Assembly: GCA_002308575.1 (NCBI GenBank) | Contig: DBVY01000040.1 | Span: forward strand, 1 to 23,959 | Length of the DNA stretch: 23,959 nucleotides | Reading direction: 5' to 3' | Origin: Christensenella sp. UBA1252 | GTDB lineage: Bacteria > Bacillota > Clostridia > Christensenellales > CAG-1252 | Shown here: positions 1 to 6,882 of the stretch, one piece after another | Position numbering within the stretch: the first letter of the stretch is position 1 | Layout: each line of letters begins with the position of its first letter | Program-made: the position numbers and the translations under genes | Notes under the pieces: model-generated | The model's input: only the letters and a program-made list of their open reading frames with translations | The model's database searches: none | Told to the model about the DNA's origin: nothing

Positions 1-332
1 ACGTCGAAATTGACGTTATGCCCGACGATGACGTCCCGCCCGACGAAATCGAAAAAGGCGGATAGCGTTTCCGCCCGATCGGGCGCGTCCTTAACCATCT
101 CGTTCGTAATGCCCGTCAGTTGGGTGATAAAATACGGGATCGCGTAATGGGGCTTGATCAAAGAAGAAAACACCGCCGTTTTCTTGCCCCCGCGATAGCG
201 AAGCGCCGAGATCTCGATGATCTCCGCCCCCGCGGAAGAAAGCCCCGTCGTTTCGATATCCACGACGGTAAAATCATTCGGGAACGCGAACAAGCTCTTC
301 CCTTTTTTCAAACGGACGACGTTTTCTTTCAT
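1..332 (-). CDS. DnaQ-like DEDDh 3'-5' exonuclease, N-terminal part (cut by window start)
   Basis: I translated this by hand from the ATG at 332 down to base 1; the gene continues outside the window. The roughly 110 visible residues begin MKENVVRLKKGKSLF and contain the Exo I motif VVDIETTGL (metal-binding Asp and Glu), the conserved TGITNEMVKDAP segment and the Exo II motif IVGHNVNFD. This order is typical of the RNase T/DnaQ proofreading-exonuclease superfamily. Exo III is not in view. It could be a stand-alone DnaQ-like exonuclease or the N-terminus of a longer protein such as a DinG-type helicase or PolC-like enzyme; the window does not decide. There is no Shine-Dalgarno sequence. Instead, an extended -10 box ends six bases before the ATG, so the mRNA may be leaderless. 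It follows copA on the same strand, separated by the copA terminator. Confidence 0.85.
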   Translation of the reverse strand, partial: MKENVVRLKKGKSLFAFPNDFTVVDIETTGLSSAGAEIIEISALRYRGGKKTAVFSSLIKPHYAIPYFITQLTGITNEMVKDAPDRAETLSAFFDFVGRDVIVGHNVNFD

Positions 333-338
333 AGTTCG

Positions 339-344
339 ATTATA
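339..344 (-). promoter_or_regulatory. Extended -10 promoter of the exonuclease gene (leaderless configuration)
   Basis: On the minus strand a TGA-TATAAT extended -10 box occupies 344 to 339, then six bases (CGAACT) and the ATG. Transcription starting about seven bases after the box would begin at the start codon. The -35 region is poor (TTTCGT at 17 bp), which is tolerated with an extended -10. Confidence 0.6.
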
Positions 345-418
345 TCACGTCTTGTCGAAAAACGAAAGGAAAAACAGCGCGGCTTTGGCAAAACGCACCG
401 ATTTCGGGAGCCCATATC

Positions 419-445
419 AAAAAAAACGGAAAACGCCCCTTTCCG
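419..445 (-). terminator. Intrinsic terminator after copA
   Basis: On the minus strand the sequence reads CGGAAA, a 7-base loop, TTTCCG, and then a run of eight T. It lies just past the copA stop codon and before the exonuclease promoter, which fits the end of the copA transcript. Confidence 0.7.
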
Positions 446-456
446 AGTTAAAGGAT

Positions 457-2925
457 TTACAAAGAAGCTTTATAGCCCGCGTCCGTAACCGCGGCGACGA
501 GCGCTTCTTTCTCCGCAGATCCGAAGACGGTAGCGGTCTTCGCCGCAAGATCGACTTTGACTTTCGTTACGCCCGGAACGGCGGAAAGCGCCTTCTCAAC
601 GCGCGCCGAGCAATGCTCGCACATCATACCTTCCACGTTCAAAACCACGCTCGGTTGCTTTTTAAAACACATCTTTTCTTCCTCCTTTTCCGCATCTTCG
701 GTTCCGTTTGGTTCGAATTCTTTCTCGCACGCGCATTCGCTTTCGGGATCGATCGTTCCGGTTTTCTCTCTTTCCGACAAAATCTTTTTATATCCGTTGA
801 TCCTTAACGCATTCGTAACGACGAACAAAGAGCTTAAACTCATCGCCGCCGCCGAGATCGACGGAGTCAGCGAAACGCCGAGCGACGAGAGCGCGCCCGC
901 CGCAACGGGGATCGCGATCACGTTATAGAAAAACGCCCAAAACAAGTTTCCTTTGATCACGCGAAAAGTCTTTTTCGCAAGAAAGATCGCGTCCGCAAGT
1001 GAGCGGATATCGCCCGAACGAAGGACGACGTCCGCCGAGTCGATCGCAACGTCCGTTCCCGAACCCATCGCGATCCCGACGTCAGCCGATTTCAGAGCGG
1101 GTGCGTCGTTTACGCCGTCGCCCGTCATCGCAACGACCAATCCCTGCGCTTTAAATTCTTTCGCGATCTCGGCTTTTTCGTTCGGCATCGTTTCCGCGCG
1201 GATCTCTTGCACGCCGATCTCTTCGCCGACGGCACGCGCCGCGCTTTCTTTATCTCCCGTACAAAGGACGCAACGGATCGCGCGCTCAGTCAATAGCTCG
1301 ACGGTTTGCTTCGCGCCCTCTTTGATCGTGTCGCGGATGACGAAATAAGCGAGAAGCTGCCGTTCGTCGCCGAAATAAACGATCGTTCCGCCGTTCGCCG
1401 CGACCGCGCTTTCGTCCGTCGGATACGGCAACAACGCGGCGTTTCCGATATAATAGGTTTTTCCTTCGATCACGGCGATCCCGCCTTTTCCGACGACGTA
1501 CTCGAAAGAATCGACGCTCGCCTTCCCCTTCCCGCAATAGGCTTTGATACAAGACGCGAGCGGATGCGAAGAGCGGTCTTCGGCGGCATAGGCAAGGCGG
1601 AATATTTCTTCGCTCGGGAGAACGCCGAAGTTGATAAAGGAAGCAACTTCCGGTTTTCCTTCGGTCACAGTCGCCGTCTTGTCGAGCAGCACGAGGTTTA
1701 CCTTGCTGAGCGTTTCGAGAGATGCCGCATCTTTATACAAAACGCCGACGCTCGCCCCCTTTCCCGCCGCCGCCATAACCGCAACGGGCGTTGCGAGCCC
1801 GAGCGCGCATGGGCAGGAGATCACGAGGACGCTGACGCCGTACTTAAAGGCGAGATCAACGTTTTTCGAAAGGATCAGCCAAAGGACGAACGTTACAAGC
1901 GCGAGCCCCGAAACGACGGGCACGAACACGCCCGCGATCTTATCCGCGACCCGTTGTACGGGCGCTTTGGAAGCCGCCGCCGTTTTTACCGTTTCGACGA
2001 TGCGCGCAAACGTGGATTCGTCCGCGGATCTTTCTGCTTTCATAATCGCATAGCCGCTTACGATTCGGCTTCCCGAAAGGAGTTTTTCGCCGACCGTACG
2101 CTCAACGGCAAGGTTCTCGCCCGTGATTGTGGATTCGTCCGCAAAACAAGCGCCGAACGAAATGACGCCGTCCACGGGAACGCGATCTCCCGTGCGAAGC
2201 ACGACTTCCTTTCCCGCATCGACCGAAGCAACGGGAACGGTCTTTTCCTCTTCGCCTTCACGCACGCAAGCCGTTTGCGGCATCAAACGAACGAGTTTTT
2301 CGATCTCACCGCCCGTTCGCGCTTTGCTCTTTTCTTCCAAAAATTTACCGAGCGTAACGAGGGTCAGAACCATCGCGGACGATTCGTAAAAGACCATATA
2401 CCCGCTCTTTCCGGCAAAGGTCAGAATCGTTACGACAACGCTGTAACAAAGGGAAGAAAAGGACGCGAGCGCAACGAGGGAATCCATGTTCGGAACCCCC
2501 TTCAATAAAGCGCGCACACCGCGGGAATAAAACGCCCGACCGATCACGGAAACCGCGAGCGCGAGAACGAGTTGCACCGAAAACGAAATCGCCGCAACGG
2601 GCTGCGGGAAGGAAAGCATCTTTCCCATCGAGAAATACAAAAGGGGGATCAAAAAGGCGAGCGACAAAAAGAAACGGCGTTTTAAATTCCGCGCCTCGGA
2701 AAATTTCGGCGCTTCCCCGTACGGAAAGACCGAATAGCCGAGATCCCGAACGGCGGCGAAAATCTCCGTTTCTTTTTCTTCCTCACCCGAAAAAGAAACG
2801 GTCATACTCCGATCCGTCAAAGACACCGAAACCTCTTCGACGCCTTCGATCTTTCCGACGCGTTTTTCGATTCCCGCCGAGCAGGCGGAACACGTCATTC
2901 CTCCCACTCCGTACTTTTTCTTCAT
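457..2925 (-). CDS. copA: Copper-translocating P1B-type ATPase with N- and C-terminal HMA domains
   Basis: An 822-residue heavy-metal ATPase that should export Cu(I) across the cytoplasmic membrane using ATP. Domains in order: an N-terminal HMA with GMTCSAC (Cys12, Cys15); transmembrane helices from about residue 85; an actuator domain with TGEN (usually TGES); the membrane CPC motif (Cys371-Pro-Cys373) that defines copper/silver pumps; the phosphorylation site at Asp415; the nucleotide domain with the SHPL motif; the hinge GDGVNDAPAL; the last helices; and a second HMA at the C-terminus with GMMCEHC (Cys769, Cys772). The phosphorylation motif reads DKTAT instead of the near-invariant DKTGT, because the fourth codon is GCG. 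All other core motifs are intact and the length is normal. It has its own promoter and terminator and is not co-transcribed with feo. Cu(I) specificity is inferred from CPC. Confidence 0.95.
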   Translation of the reverse strand: MKKKYGVGGMTCSACSAGIEKRVGKIEGVEEVSVSLTDRSMTVSFSGEEEKETEIFAAVRDLGYSVFPYGEAPKFSEARNLKRRFFLSLAFLIPLLYFSMGKMLSFPQPVAAISFSVQLVLALAVSVIGRAFYSRGVRALLKGVPNMDSLVALASFSSLCYSVVVTILTFAGKSGYMVFYESSAMVLTLVTLGKFLEEKSKARTGGEIEKLVRLMPQTACVREGEEEKTVPVASVDAGKEVVLRTGDRVPVDGVISFGACFADESTITGENLAVERTVGEKLLSGSRIVSGYAIMKAERSADESTFARIVETVKTAAASKAPVQRVADKIAGVFVPVVSGLALVTFVLWLILSKNVDLAFKYGVSVLVISCPCALGLATPVAVMAAAGKGASVGVLYKDAASLETLSKVNLVLLDKTATVTEGKPEVASFINFGVLPSEEIFRLAYAAEDRSSHPLASCIKAYCGKGKASVDSFEYVVGKGGIAVIEGKTYYIGNAALLPYPTDESAVAANGGTIVYFGDERQLLAYFVIRDTIKEGAKQTVELLTERAIRCVLCTGDKESAARAVGEEIGVQEIRAETMPNEKAEIAKEFKAQGLVVAMTGDGVNDAPALKSADVGIAMGSGTDVAIDSADVVLRSGDIRSLADAIFLAKKTFRVIKGNLFWAFFYNVIAIPVAAGALSSLGVSLTPSISAAAMSLSSLFVVTNALRINGYKKILSEREKTGTIDPESECACEKEFEPNGTEDAEKEEEKMCFKKQPSVVLNVEGMMCEHCSARVEKALSAVPGVTKVKVDLAAKTATVFGSAEKEALVAAVTDAGYKASL

Positions 2926-2931
2926 AGCGCT

Positions 2932-2959
2932 ATTATACCACGTTTCGCCTTTTTTTCAA
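2932..2959 (-). promoter_or_regulatory. Promoter of copA (TTGAAA-16-TATAAT, leaderless configuration)
   Basis: On the minus strand, TTGAAA (2959-2954) is followed after 16 bp by TATAAT (2937-2932), extended by TGG. Only six bases (AGCGCT) separate the box from the copA ATG and there is no Shine-Dalgarno sequence, so transcription is predicted to start at or next to the ATG. Confidence 0.75.
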
Positions 2960-2989
2960 ACGCTTATTCCTTTGCCTGTTACGACCTTT

Positions 2990-3034
2990 AAACGAAAGAG
3001 GCGCTTCCCCTTAAAAGAGAAACGCCTTTCGTTT
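2990..3034 (-). terminator. Hairpin at the end of the feo operon
   Basis: AAACGAAAG followed by GGCG can pair with CGCC followed by TTTCGTTT, with a small bulge and a loop of about 19 bases. It overlaps the stop codon of the FeoB-associated gene. The T-tract on the minus strand is weak (TTTCGTTTAAA), so efficiency is uncertain. Confidence 0.5.
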
Positions 3035-3216
3035 TATTTCGTTTCCTTTTTCGCGTTTTTGCAAGCCGCACAAGCGGCGCATCCCGCGCACCCTTCGCAG
3101 CCGCAACCGCAATCACAGGAAGGCTTCCCCTTCTTTTTGCGGACGATTCGAGCCGCAATCACGCCGACGACGACCGCAACGCAGAAAACGATCAACAAAA
3201 TTTCGAATCCTTTCAT
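3034..3216 (-). CDS. FeoB-associated Cys-rich membrane protein
   Basis: A 60-residue protein that starts inside the feoB stop codon (ATGA overlap) and is therefore translationally coupled. It has one N-terminal membrane helix (about residues 5-22), a basic RKKKGK patch, and a cluster of eight cysteines in a Gly/Ala-rich tail, followed by a short lysine-rich end. This matches the FeoB-associated Cys-rich membrane protein family found after feoB in many Bacillota. A role in Fe(II) handling or FeoB regulation is usually assumed but not established. The cysteines could hold metal or an Fe-S cluster; that is inference. Confidence 0.9.
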   Translation of the reverse strand: MKGFEILLIVFCVAVVVGVIAARIVRKKKGKPSCDCGCGCEGCAGCAACAACKNAKKETK

Positions 3217-5531
3217 TGCTCCGCCTTCTTCGCTTTCAAAGCGGATCTCTTATTCAGCCAAACGATCAGCCATGTCGCCAAGCCGACGAGAGCAGCCCAA
3301 ATAAACGCCGTCCACCACCAAGACCCGATCGTATAGATCGCCGCCGCCACGAGGTAAGAAGCCGCGATCCAAAATACGAGCGTGCCTTTAAAGCGCTTAT
3401 CGTTTTGAAGTTCCGCTTTCGCCGTTCCGACCGCCGCGAAGCACGGGATCGTCGTCATATTGAACGCGATGAACGCGATCAAACCCGGAACGCCGATGCC
3501 GGTCGCGAGGACCATCGCTTGCACCGCGTCTACCCCTTCTTCCGCGGCGATATCCAAACCGCCGACGTTCAGGTTCGCAACCGCGACCAAGCAAGCCGCG
3601 AGCGTGGCAAACGTGGCGATCACGTTCTCTTTCGCGATGAGGCCCGCAACCGCCGCCACGACGAACACCCAACCGTATTCACCGAGCTGACTGCCAAAAC
3701 CGAGCGGCGTAAACAAGGGTTGCACGAGCTGGCTGATCCCCGCGAGAATGCTTTGGTTGATCTCTTCGTCTTCGAGGAATTTCCAAGCGAACGAGAAGTG
3801 CGTCAGGAACCAAATCACGATCGTGGAAGCCAAGATGATCGTAAACGCTTTTTTGACGAAGTGTTTGGTCTTATCCCACAGATGCGCCATCAGGTTTTTG
3901 AATTGGGGCGCGTGATAGGCGGGAAGCTCCATAATGAAGGGCGGCGTTTCGCCTTTCAGCGTCGTGGAGCGCATCAGCAGAACGGCGACGATCGCCGTTA
4001 CGATGCCGAGCAAATACATCAAGAACGTAATGACGTCCGCGTTGCCGACGCCGAAGTAAGCGACGATCGCGCCCGCAACCGCGGTCAGGATCGGCAATTT
4101 CGCGCCGCAAGAGAAGAACGGGATCACGCGAACGGTCGCGGTGCGCTCTTTTTCGTCGGCGAGCGTCCTCGTGTTGATCATCGCGGGAACGGAGCAACCG
4201 AAGCCCATGATCATCGGCATAAACGCGCGACCCGAAAGACCGAACCGACGGAACATCCGATCGAGAATGAACGCGATACGCGCCATATAGCCGCTGTCCT
4301 CCAAGATCGAGAAGAACAGGAACAAAACGAGGATCGGGGGCAGGAAGGACAGGACGGAGGAAATACCGTCGAAGATACCGTTATTGATGAGTCCGACCGC
4401 CCAAGAGGACATCGAGGAACCTTCCACCAGCCCGCCGAGCCAACCGAACAGTTCGCCGACGAGCATATTGTTCCATATATTGTTGATGATGACGCCCGGG
4501 GAGAACACCGCGCCGTCATACAGGCAAGCCAGCCATCTGACACCGTAATTCAGCGGTTCGCCTTCGGCGGTCAAAAACCCGAGGTCTTCAAGGGAGGGCA
4601 AGGAGAAGATCTTGCCGAGATATAAAAAGTCCTCGCTGAACGTCAGGTGGAAGATCGCGAACAGGATCAAAAGGAAGATCGGAATGCCCCAAATCTTATG
4701 CGTCATCACCTTGTCCGCCTTGTCCGACCGCGTCGCTTGGAACTTTTCTTTGTTTTTCTTTTTGAGGGTCGGAGCGAAGTTTTCGGAAATGTACTTATAG
4801 CGCGCGTCCGCCACGAGCGCCTCGAAATCGTCGCCGAAGATCTCGTCCTCGAACGTTTCTTTGAATTCGTTGATCATTTGGAGGGTATCTTTGTGCATCT
4901 CCGTTTCGATCGAATCGTTCTCCACGAGTTTGATCGCGTGGAACAGAGGATCTTTGACGCCCTGCCCTTTGAGCGCGATCTTGATATCGCCGATCAAATG
5001 GGAAAGCGCAGACTTTTCGAGAACGGTAGCGCCCACCCTCGTCTTTTTGCTTTCGGCATACGCGCGATCCATCAATTCTTTAAGCCCGTTTTCTTTGAGC
5101 GCGGAGATTTTTTGCACGGGAACGCCGAGCCGCTTTTCGAGTTCGACGCTGTCGATCTTGTCGCCCGCCTTTTCGACTTCGTCCATCATGTTCAAAGCAA
5201 TCACGACCGGCACGTCCATTTCGATCAGTTGCGTCGTCAAATAGAGGTTGCGTTCGAGGTTCGTCGCGTCCACGATGTTGATCACGCAATCGGGTTTTTC
5301 GTCCAAGATATAATTTCGGGCGATGACCTCTTCGGGCGTATAAGGAGAAAGCGAATAGATGCCCGGAAGATCCACGATCGCGATCGGTTCCGCGCACTTT
5401 TTATAGGTGCCCGTCTTTTTATCCACCGTTACGCCCGGCCAGTTGCCGACGTGCGCCGTCGATCCGGTCAGCGAATTAAATAAGGTCGTTTTCCCGCAGT
5501 TCGGGTTGCCCGCAAGCGCGAAATTTTTCAT
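3213..5531 (-). CDS. feoB: Ferrous iron transport protein B
   Basis: A 772-residue Fe(II) transporter of the cytoplasmic membrane. The N-terminal GTPase-like domain shows G1 GNPNCGKTT (residues 8-16), G3 DLPG, G4 NMMD and a G5-like SALK. A helical spacer and a polytopic membrane domain follow. The latter contains the gate motif GFGCSVPAMINTRTL with the conserved Cys, and repeated nucleoside-recognition-like segments. I chose the start at MKNFALAGNPN because GGAGG lies just upstream and the ATG overlaps the feoA2 stop (ATGA); a longer reading adds eight residues that the family lacks. It is third in the feoA1-feoA2-feoB-Cys-rich operon, where all junctions are overlapping or very short. Nothing looks broken. 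Confidence 0.97.
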   Translation of the reverse strand: MKNFALAGNPNCGKTTLFNSLTGSTAHVGNWPGVTVDKKTGTYKKCAEPIAIVDLPGIYSLSPYTPEEVIARNYILDEKPDCVINIVDATNLERNLYLTTQLIEMDVPVVIALNMMDEVEKAGDKIDSVELEKRLGVPVQKISALKENGLKELMDRAYAESKKTRVGATVLEKSALSHLIGDIKIALKGQGVKDPLFHAIKLVENDSIETEMHKDTLQMINEFKETFEDEIFGDDFEALVADARYKYISENFAPTLKKKNKEKFQATRSDKADKVMTHKIWGIPIFLLILFAIFHLTFSEDFLYLGKIFSLPSLEDLGFLTAEGEPLNYGVRWLACLYDGAVFSPGVIINNIWNNMLVGELFGWLGGLVEGSSMSSWAVGLINNGIFDGISSVLSFLPPILVLFLFFSILEDSGYMARIAFILDRMFRRFGLSGRAFMPMIMGFGCSVPAMINTRTLADEKERTATVRVIPFFSCGAKLPILTAVAGAIVAYFGVGNADVITFLMYLLGIVTAIVAVLLMRSTTLKGETPPFIMELPAYHAPQFKNLMAHLWDKTKHFVKKAFTIILASTIVIWFLTHFSFAWKFLEDEEINQSILAGISQLVQPLFTPLGFGSQLGEYGWVFVVAAVAGLIAKENVIATFATLAACLVAVANLNVGGLDIAAEEGVDAVQAMVLATGIGVPGLIAFIAFNMTTIPCFAAVGTAKAELQNDKRFKGTLVFWIAASYLVAAAIYTIGSWWWTAFIWAALVGLATWLIVWLNKRSALKAKKAEQ

Positions 5532-5761
5532 CCTTCCACCTCCGTTACGACGCACGCCGCCTCGGTCTTGCGAAGCGTCAGCTCGTAGCCCCTGACCGTA
5601 ACTTCGATCGGGTCGCCGAGCGGCGCCTTTTTGCGCAAAAAGATCTCCGCGCCGGGCGTTATGCCCATATCGAACAAACGCCTCTTGATCTTGCCTTCGC
5701 CCAAGACGCGTTTGACCGCGCCCCGTTCTCCGATCTCAAACTGTTCCAACGTCTTTTCCAT
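5528..5761 (-). CDS. feoA: FeoA-like protein (second copy)
   Basis: A 77-residue SH3-like FeoA domain protein beginning MEKTLEQF, with the family signature RRLFDMGITPGAEIFLRKKAPLGDP followed by VRGYELTLR. FeoA is a small cytoplasmic partner that acts with the FeoB GTPase domain. The start is set by the strong AAGGAGGG site; the upstream in-frame ATG (seven residues earlier) overlaps this site and is unlikely. The stop overlaps the feoB start by four bases. Two tandem FeoA genes before feoB are common in Clostridia. Confidence 0.93.
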   Translation of the reverse strand: MEKTLEQFEIGERGAVKRVLGEGKIKRRLFDMGITPGAEIFLRKKAPLGDPIEVTVRGYELTLRKTEAACVVTEVEG

Positions 5762-5771
5762 ATTCCCTCCT

Positions 5772-5984
5772 TTATGCGACAAAAATCTTTGTCGAAATGC
5801 TTTGATCCAATGCGATCCTGCCGTCCTTGATCTTGACGACGACCGTGCCGCCGCTCGCGGAAAGCACGGTGATCGAGCCGTTTACGGTAATGCCCAAGCT
5901 CTCCAAATGTTTCTTCGTTTTCTCGTCCGTTACGATCCGAACGATCGTCAGATCTCTATTCAGCGGCGCCAATACGATCGGCAT
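5772..5984 (-). CDS. feoA: FeoA-like protein (first copy)
   Basis: A 70-residue FeoA domain (MPIVLAPLNRDLTIVRIV, then KHLESLGITVNGSITVLS and KDGRIALDQSIS), more divergent than the second copy and at the head of the operon. The start at 5984 has an excellent GGAGGAGG site about eight bases upstream. In-frame ATGs further up (6044 and 6056) would add a charged extension untypical of FeoA. The first of them lies only about ten bases after the -10 box, so a nearly leaderless longer form cannot be excluded. The stop is ten bases before the next feoA start. Confidence 0.88.
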   Translation of the reverse strand: MPIVLAPLNRDLTIVRIVTDEKTKKHLESLGITVNGSITVLSASGGTVVVKIKDGRIALDQSISTKIFVA

Positions 5985-6029
5985 ATCCCTTTCCTCCTCC
6001 GAACGACGAACGTCCTTCGTTTTGAAATA

Positions 6030-6049
6030 TGAATATTTCTTCATATTCA
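6030..6049. promoter_or_regulatory. 20-bp dyad, candidate operator at the feo transcription start
   Basis: TGAATAT-TTCTTC-ATATTCA is a perfect 7-bp inverted repeat with a 6-bp centre. It lies directly downstream of the feo -10 box and covers the predicted start point, a classic repressor position. The second copy at 6094-6113 matches it at 17 of 20 bases, and flanking bases extend the match to 22 of 25. The divergent TetR gene is the obvious candidate binder, but an iron regulator is equally possible. Confidence 0.6.
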
Positions 6050-6054
6050 CTTGC

Positions 6055-6084
6055 ATTATAGAACGCCGGTTTTTCGCTTGTCAA
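6055..6084 (-). promoter_or_regulatory. Consensus promoter of the feo operon (TTGACA-18-TATAAT)
   Basis: On the minus strand TTGACA (6084-6079) and TATAAT (6060-6055) are separated by 18 bp. Both boxes match the sigma-70/sigma-A consensus exactly. Transcription would start near 6048, inside the first dyad, giving a leader of about 65 bases to the feoA1 start at 5984. Confidence 0.85.
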
Positions 6085-6093
6085 GCAAAAATA

Positions 6094-6113
6094 TGAACTT
6101 TTCTTCACATTCA
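6094..6113. promoter_or_regulatory. Second copy of the candidate operator between feo and tetR
   Basis: TGAACTT-TTCTTC-ACATTCA differs from the first dyad at three positions and is less symmetric. It sits just upstream of the feo -35 box and about 20 bp before the tetR -35 box. The centres of the two copies are 64 bp apart, close to six helical turns, so cooperative binding on one face is possible. Confidence 0.5.
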
Positions 6114-6132
6114 TTCTTTTCTCGCAAATGTA

Positions 6133-6162
6133 TTGTCTTTTTATAAAGAAGAATGTTAAAAT
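6133..6162 (+). promoter_or_regulatory. Promoter of the tetR gene (TTGTCT-18-TAAAAT, leaderless configuration)
   Basis: TTGTCT (6133-6138) and TAAAAT (6157-6162) are 18 bp apart, with a TG extension before the -10. Six bases (GTAAAT) separate the box from the ATG and no Shine-Dalgarno sequence is in place, the same arrangement as for copA and the exonuclease gene. Confidence 0.6.
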
Positions 6163-6168
6163 GTAAAT

Positions 6169-6768
6169 ATGGAAAAAGGGATTCGGGAGCCGAAACAACA
6201 GCGCTCCATCGAAAAAAAAGAAAAAATCATCCAAGCGGCTTACGAGCTTTTCTCCGAAAACGGCTATTACAGCACGGTGACTTCGGATATCGCGAAGCGC
6301 GCGGGCGTTTCGACGGGCATCGTATACGGTTATTTTTCGGATAAACGCGATATCCTTTTTTACGTTTTAAAGATATATATCAACGAAACGGCTTCCCCCG
6401 TTATGGACTATATGAATTCCCTTTCGAGCGGCGTTCCGCTTCCCGAAATGTTCGAAAAGATCATTTCCTTAGCGGAAACCATACACAAAAAGAACGCGAA
6501 CCTGCATAACATTTTGCATTCGCTCGCGGTCGTGGACGCGGATATCAACGAAGACTTTTTGAGCTTGGAACATCATATCACCGTTTCCGCCGCCGAGAGA
6601 TTCAAGACGCTCGGATTTCAAGCGGACAAGCTCGAAGAAAAGATCCATATCGGAATGAATTTGATCCAATCTTACGCGCACGAAGCGATCTACGACAAAC
6701 ACGATTATTTGGATTACACCGCGATGCGGGCGAACGTCGTTACGATGCTCGTAAGACTTTTCTCCTGA
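6169..6768 (+). CDS. TetR/AcrR family transcriptional regulator
   Basis: A 199-residue protein with an N-terminal TetR DNA-binding domain at about residues 15-62, including AAYELFSENGYYSTVTSDIAK and the recognition segment AGVSTGIVYGYFSDKRDIL. The remaining helical part is a variable ligand-binding domain whose ligand cannot be told from sequence. It is divergent from the feo operon, with two operator-like dyads in the shared gap, and upstream of the DUF6273-like lipoprotein. It may therefore repress feo, itself or the lipoprotein gene; this is inference. No SD sequence precedes the ATG. Confidence 0.93.
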   Translation: MEKGIREPKQQRSIEKKEKIIQAAYELFSENGYYSTVTSDIAKRAGVSTGIVYGYFSDKRDILFYVLKIYINETASPVMDYMNSLSSGVPLPEMFEKIISLAETIHKKNANLHNILHSLAVVDADINEDFLSLEHHITVSAAERFKTLGFQADKLEEKIHIGMNLIQSYAHEAIYDKHDYLDYTAMRANVVTMLVRLFS

Positions 6769-6807
6769 GCAATACTCTTATTTCTTCACGCGATTTCCCG
6801 AAACGTA

Positions 6808-6838
6808 TTGTTTTTCTTTGATAGGAGAATGATGAAAT
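6808..6838 (+). promoter_or_regulatory. Possible promoter of the lipoprotein gene
   Basis: TTGTTT (6808-6813) and TGAAAT (6833-6838, with a TG extension) are 19 bp apart, so this is weaker than the other promoters here. The segment resembles the tetR promoter: GTATTGT, 14-15 bases, then GAATG and an AT-rich box in both. Confidence 0.4.
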
Positions 6839-6882
6839 AAAAAAATAAAGGGATCGGAAAACCGAAACCGAGGAGAGAAACT

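Noticed and set aside
1306..2508. 400-residue open frame on the plus strand opposite copA
   Set aside because: It is Arg/Asp/His-rich, has no recognisable domain, and lies fully antisense to a well-supported P-type ATPase; it is a shadow of the codon bias.
3216..4625. 469-residue open frame on the plus strand opposite feoB
   Set aside because: Composition is dominated by Arg, Asp and Glu with no motif, and it is antisense to feoB; a mirror reading frame, not a gene.
6121..6170. Possible Fur box in the feo/tetR gap
   Set aside because: The AT-rich dyads do not match the classical GATAATGATAATCATTATC pattern well enough to call; they are described as unassigned operators instead.
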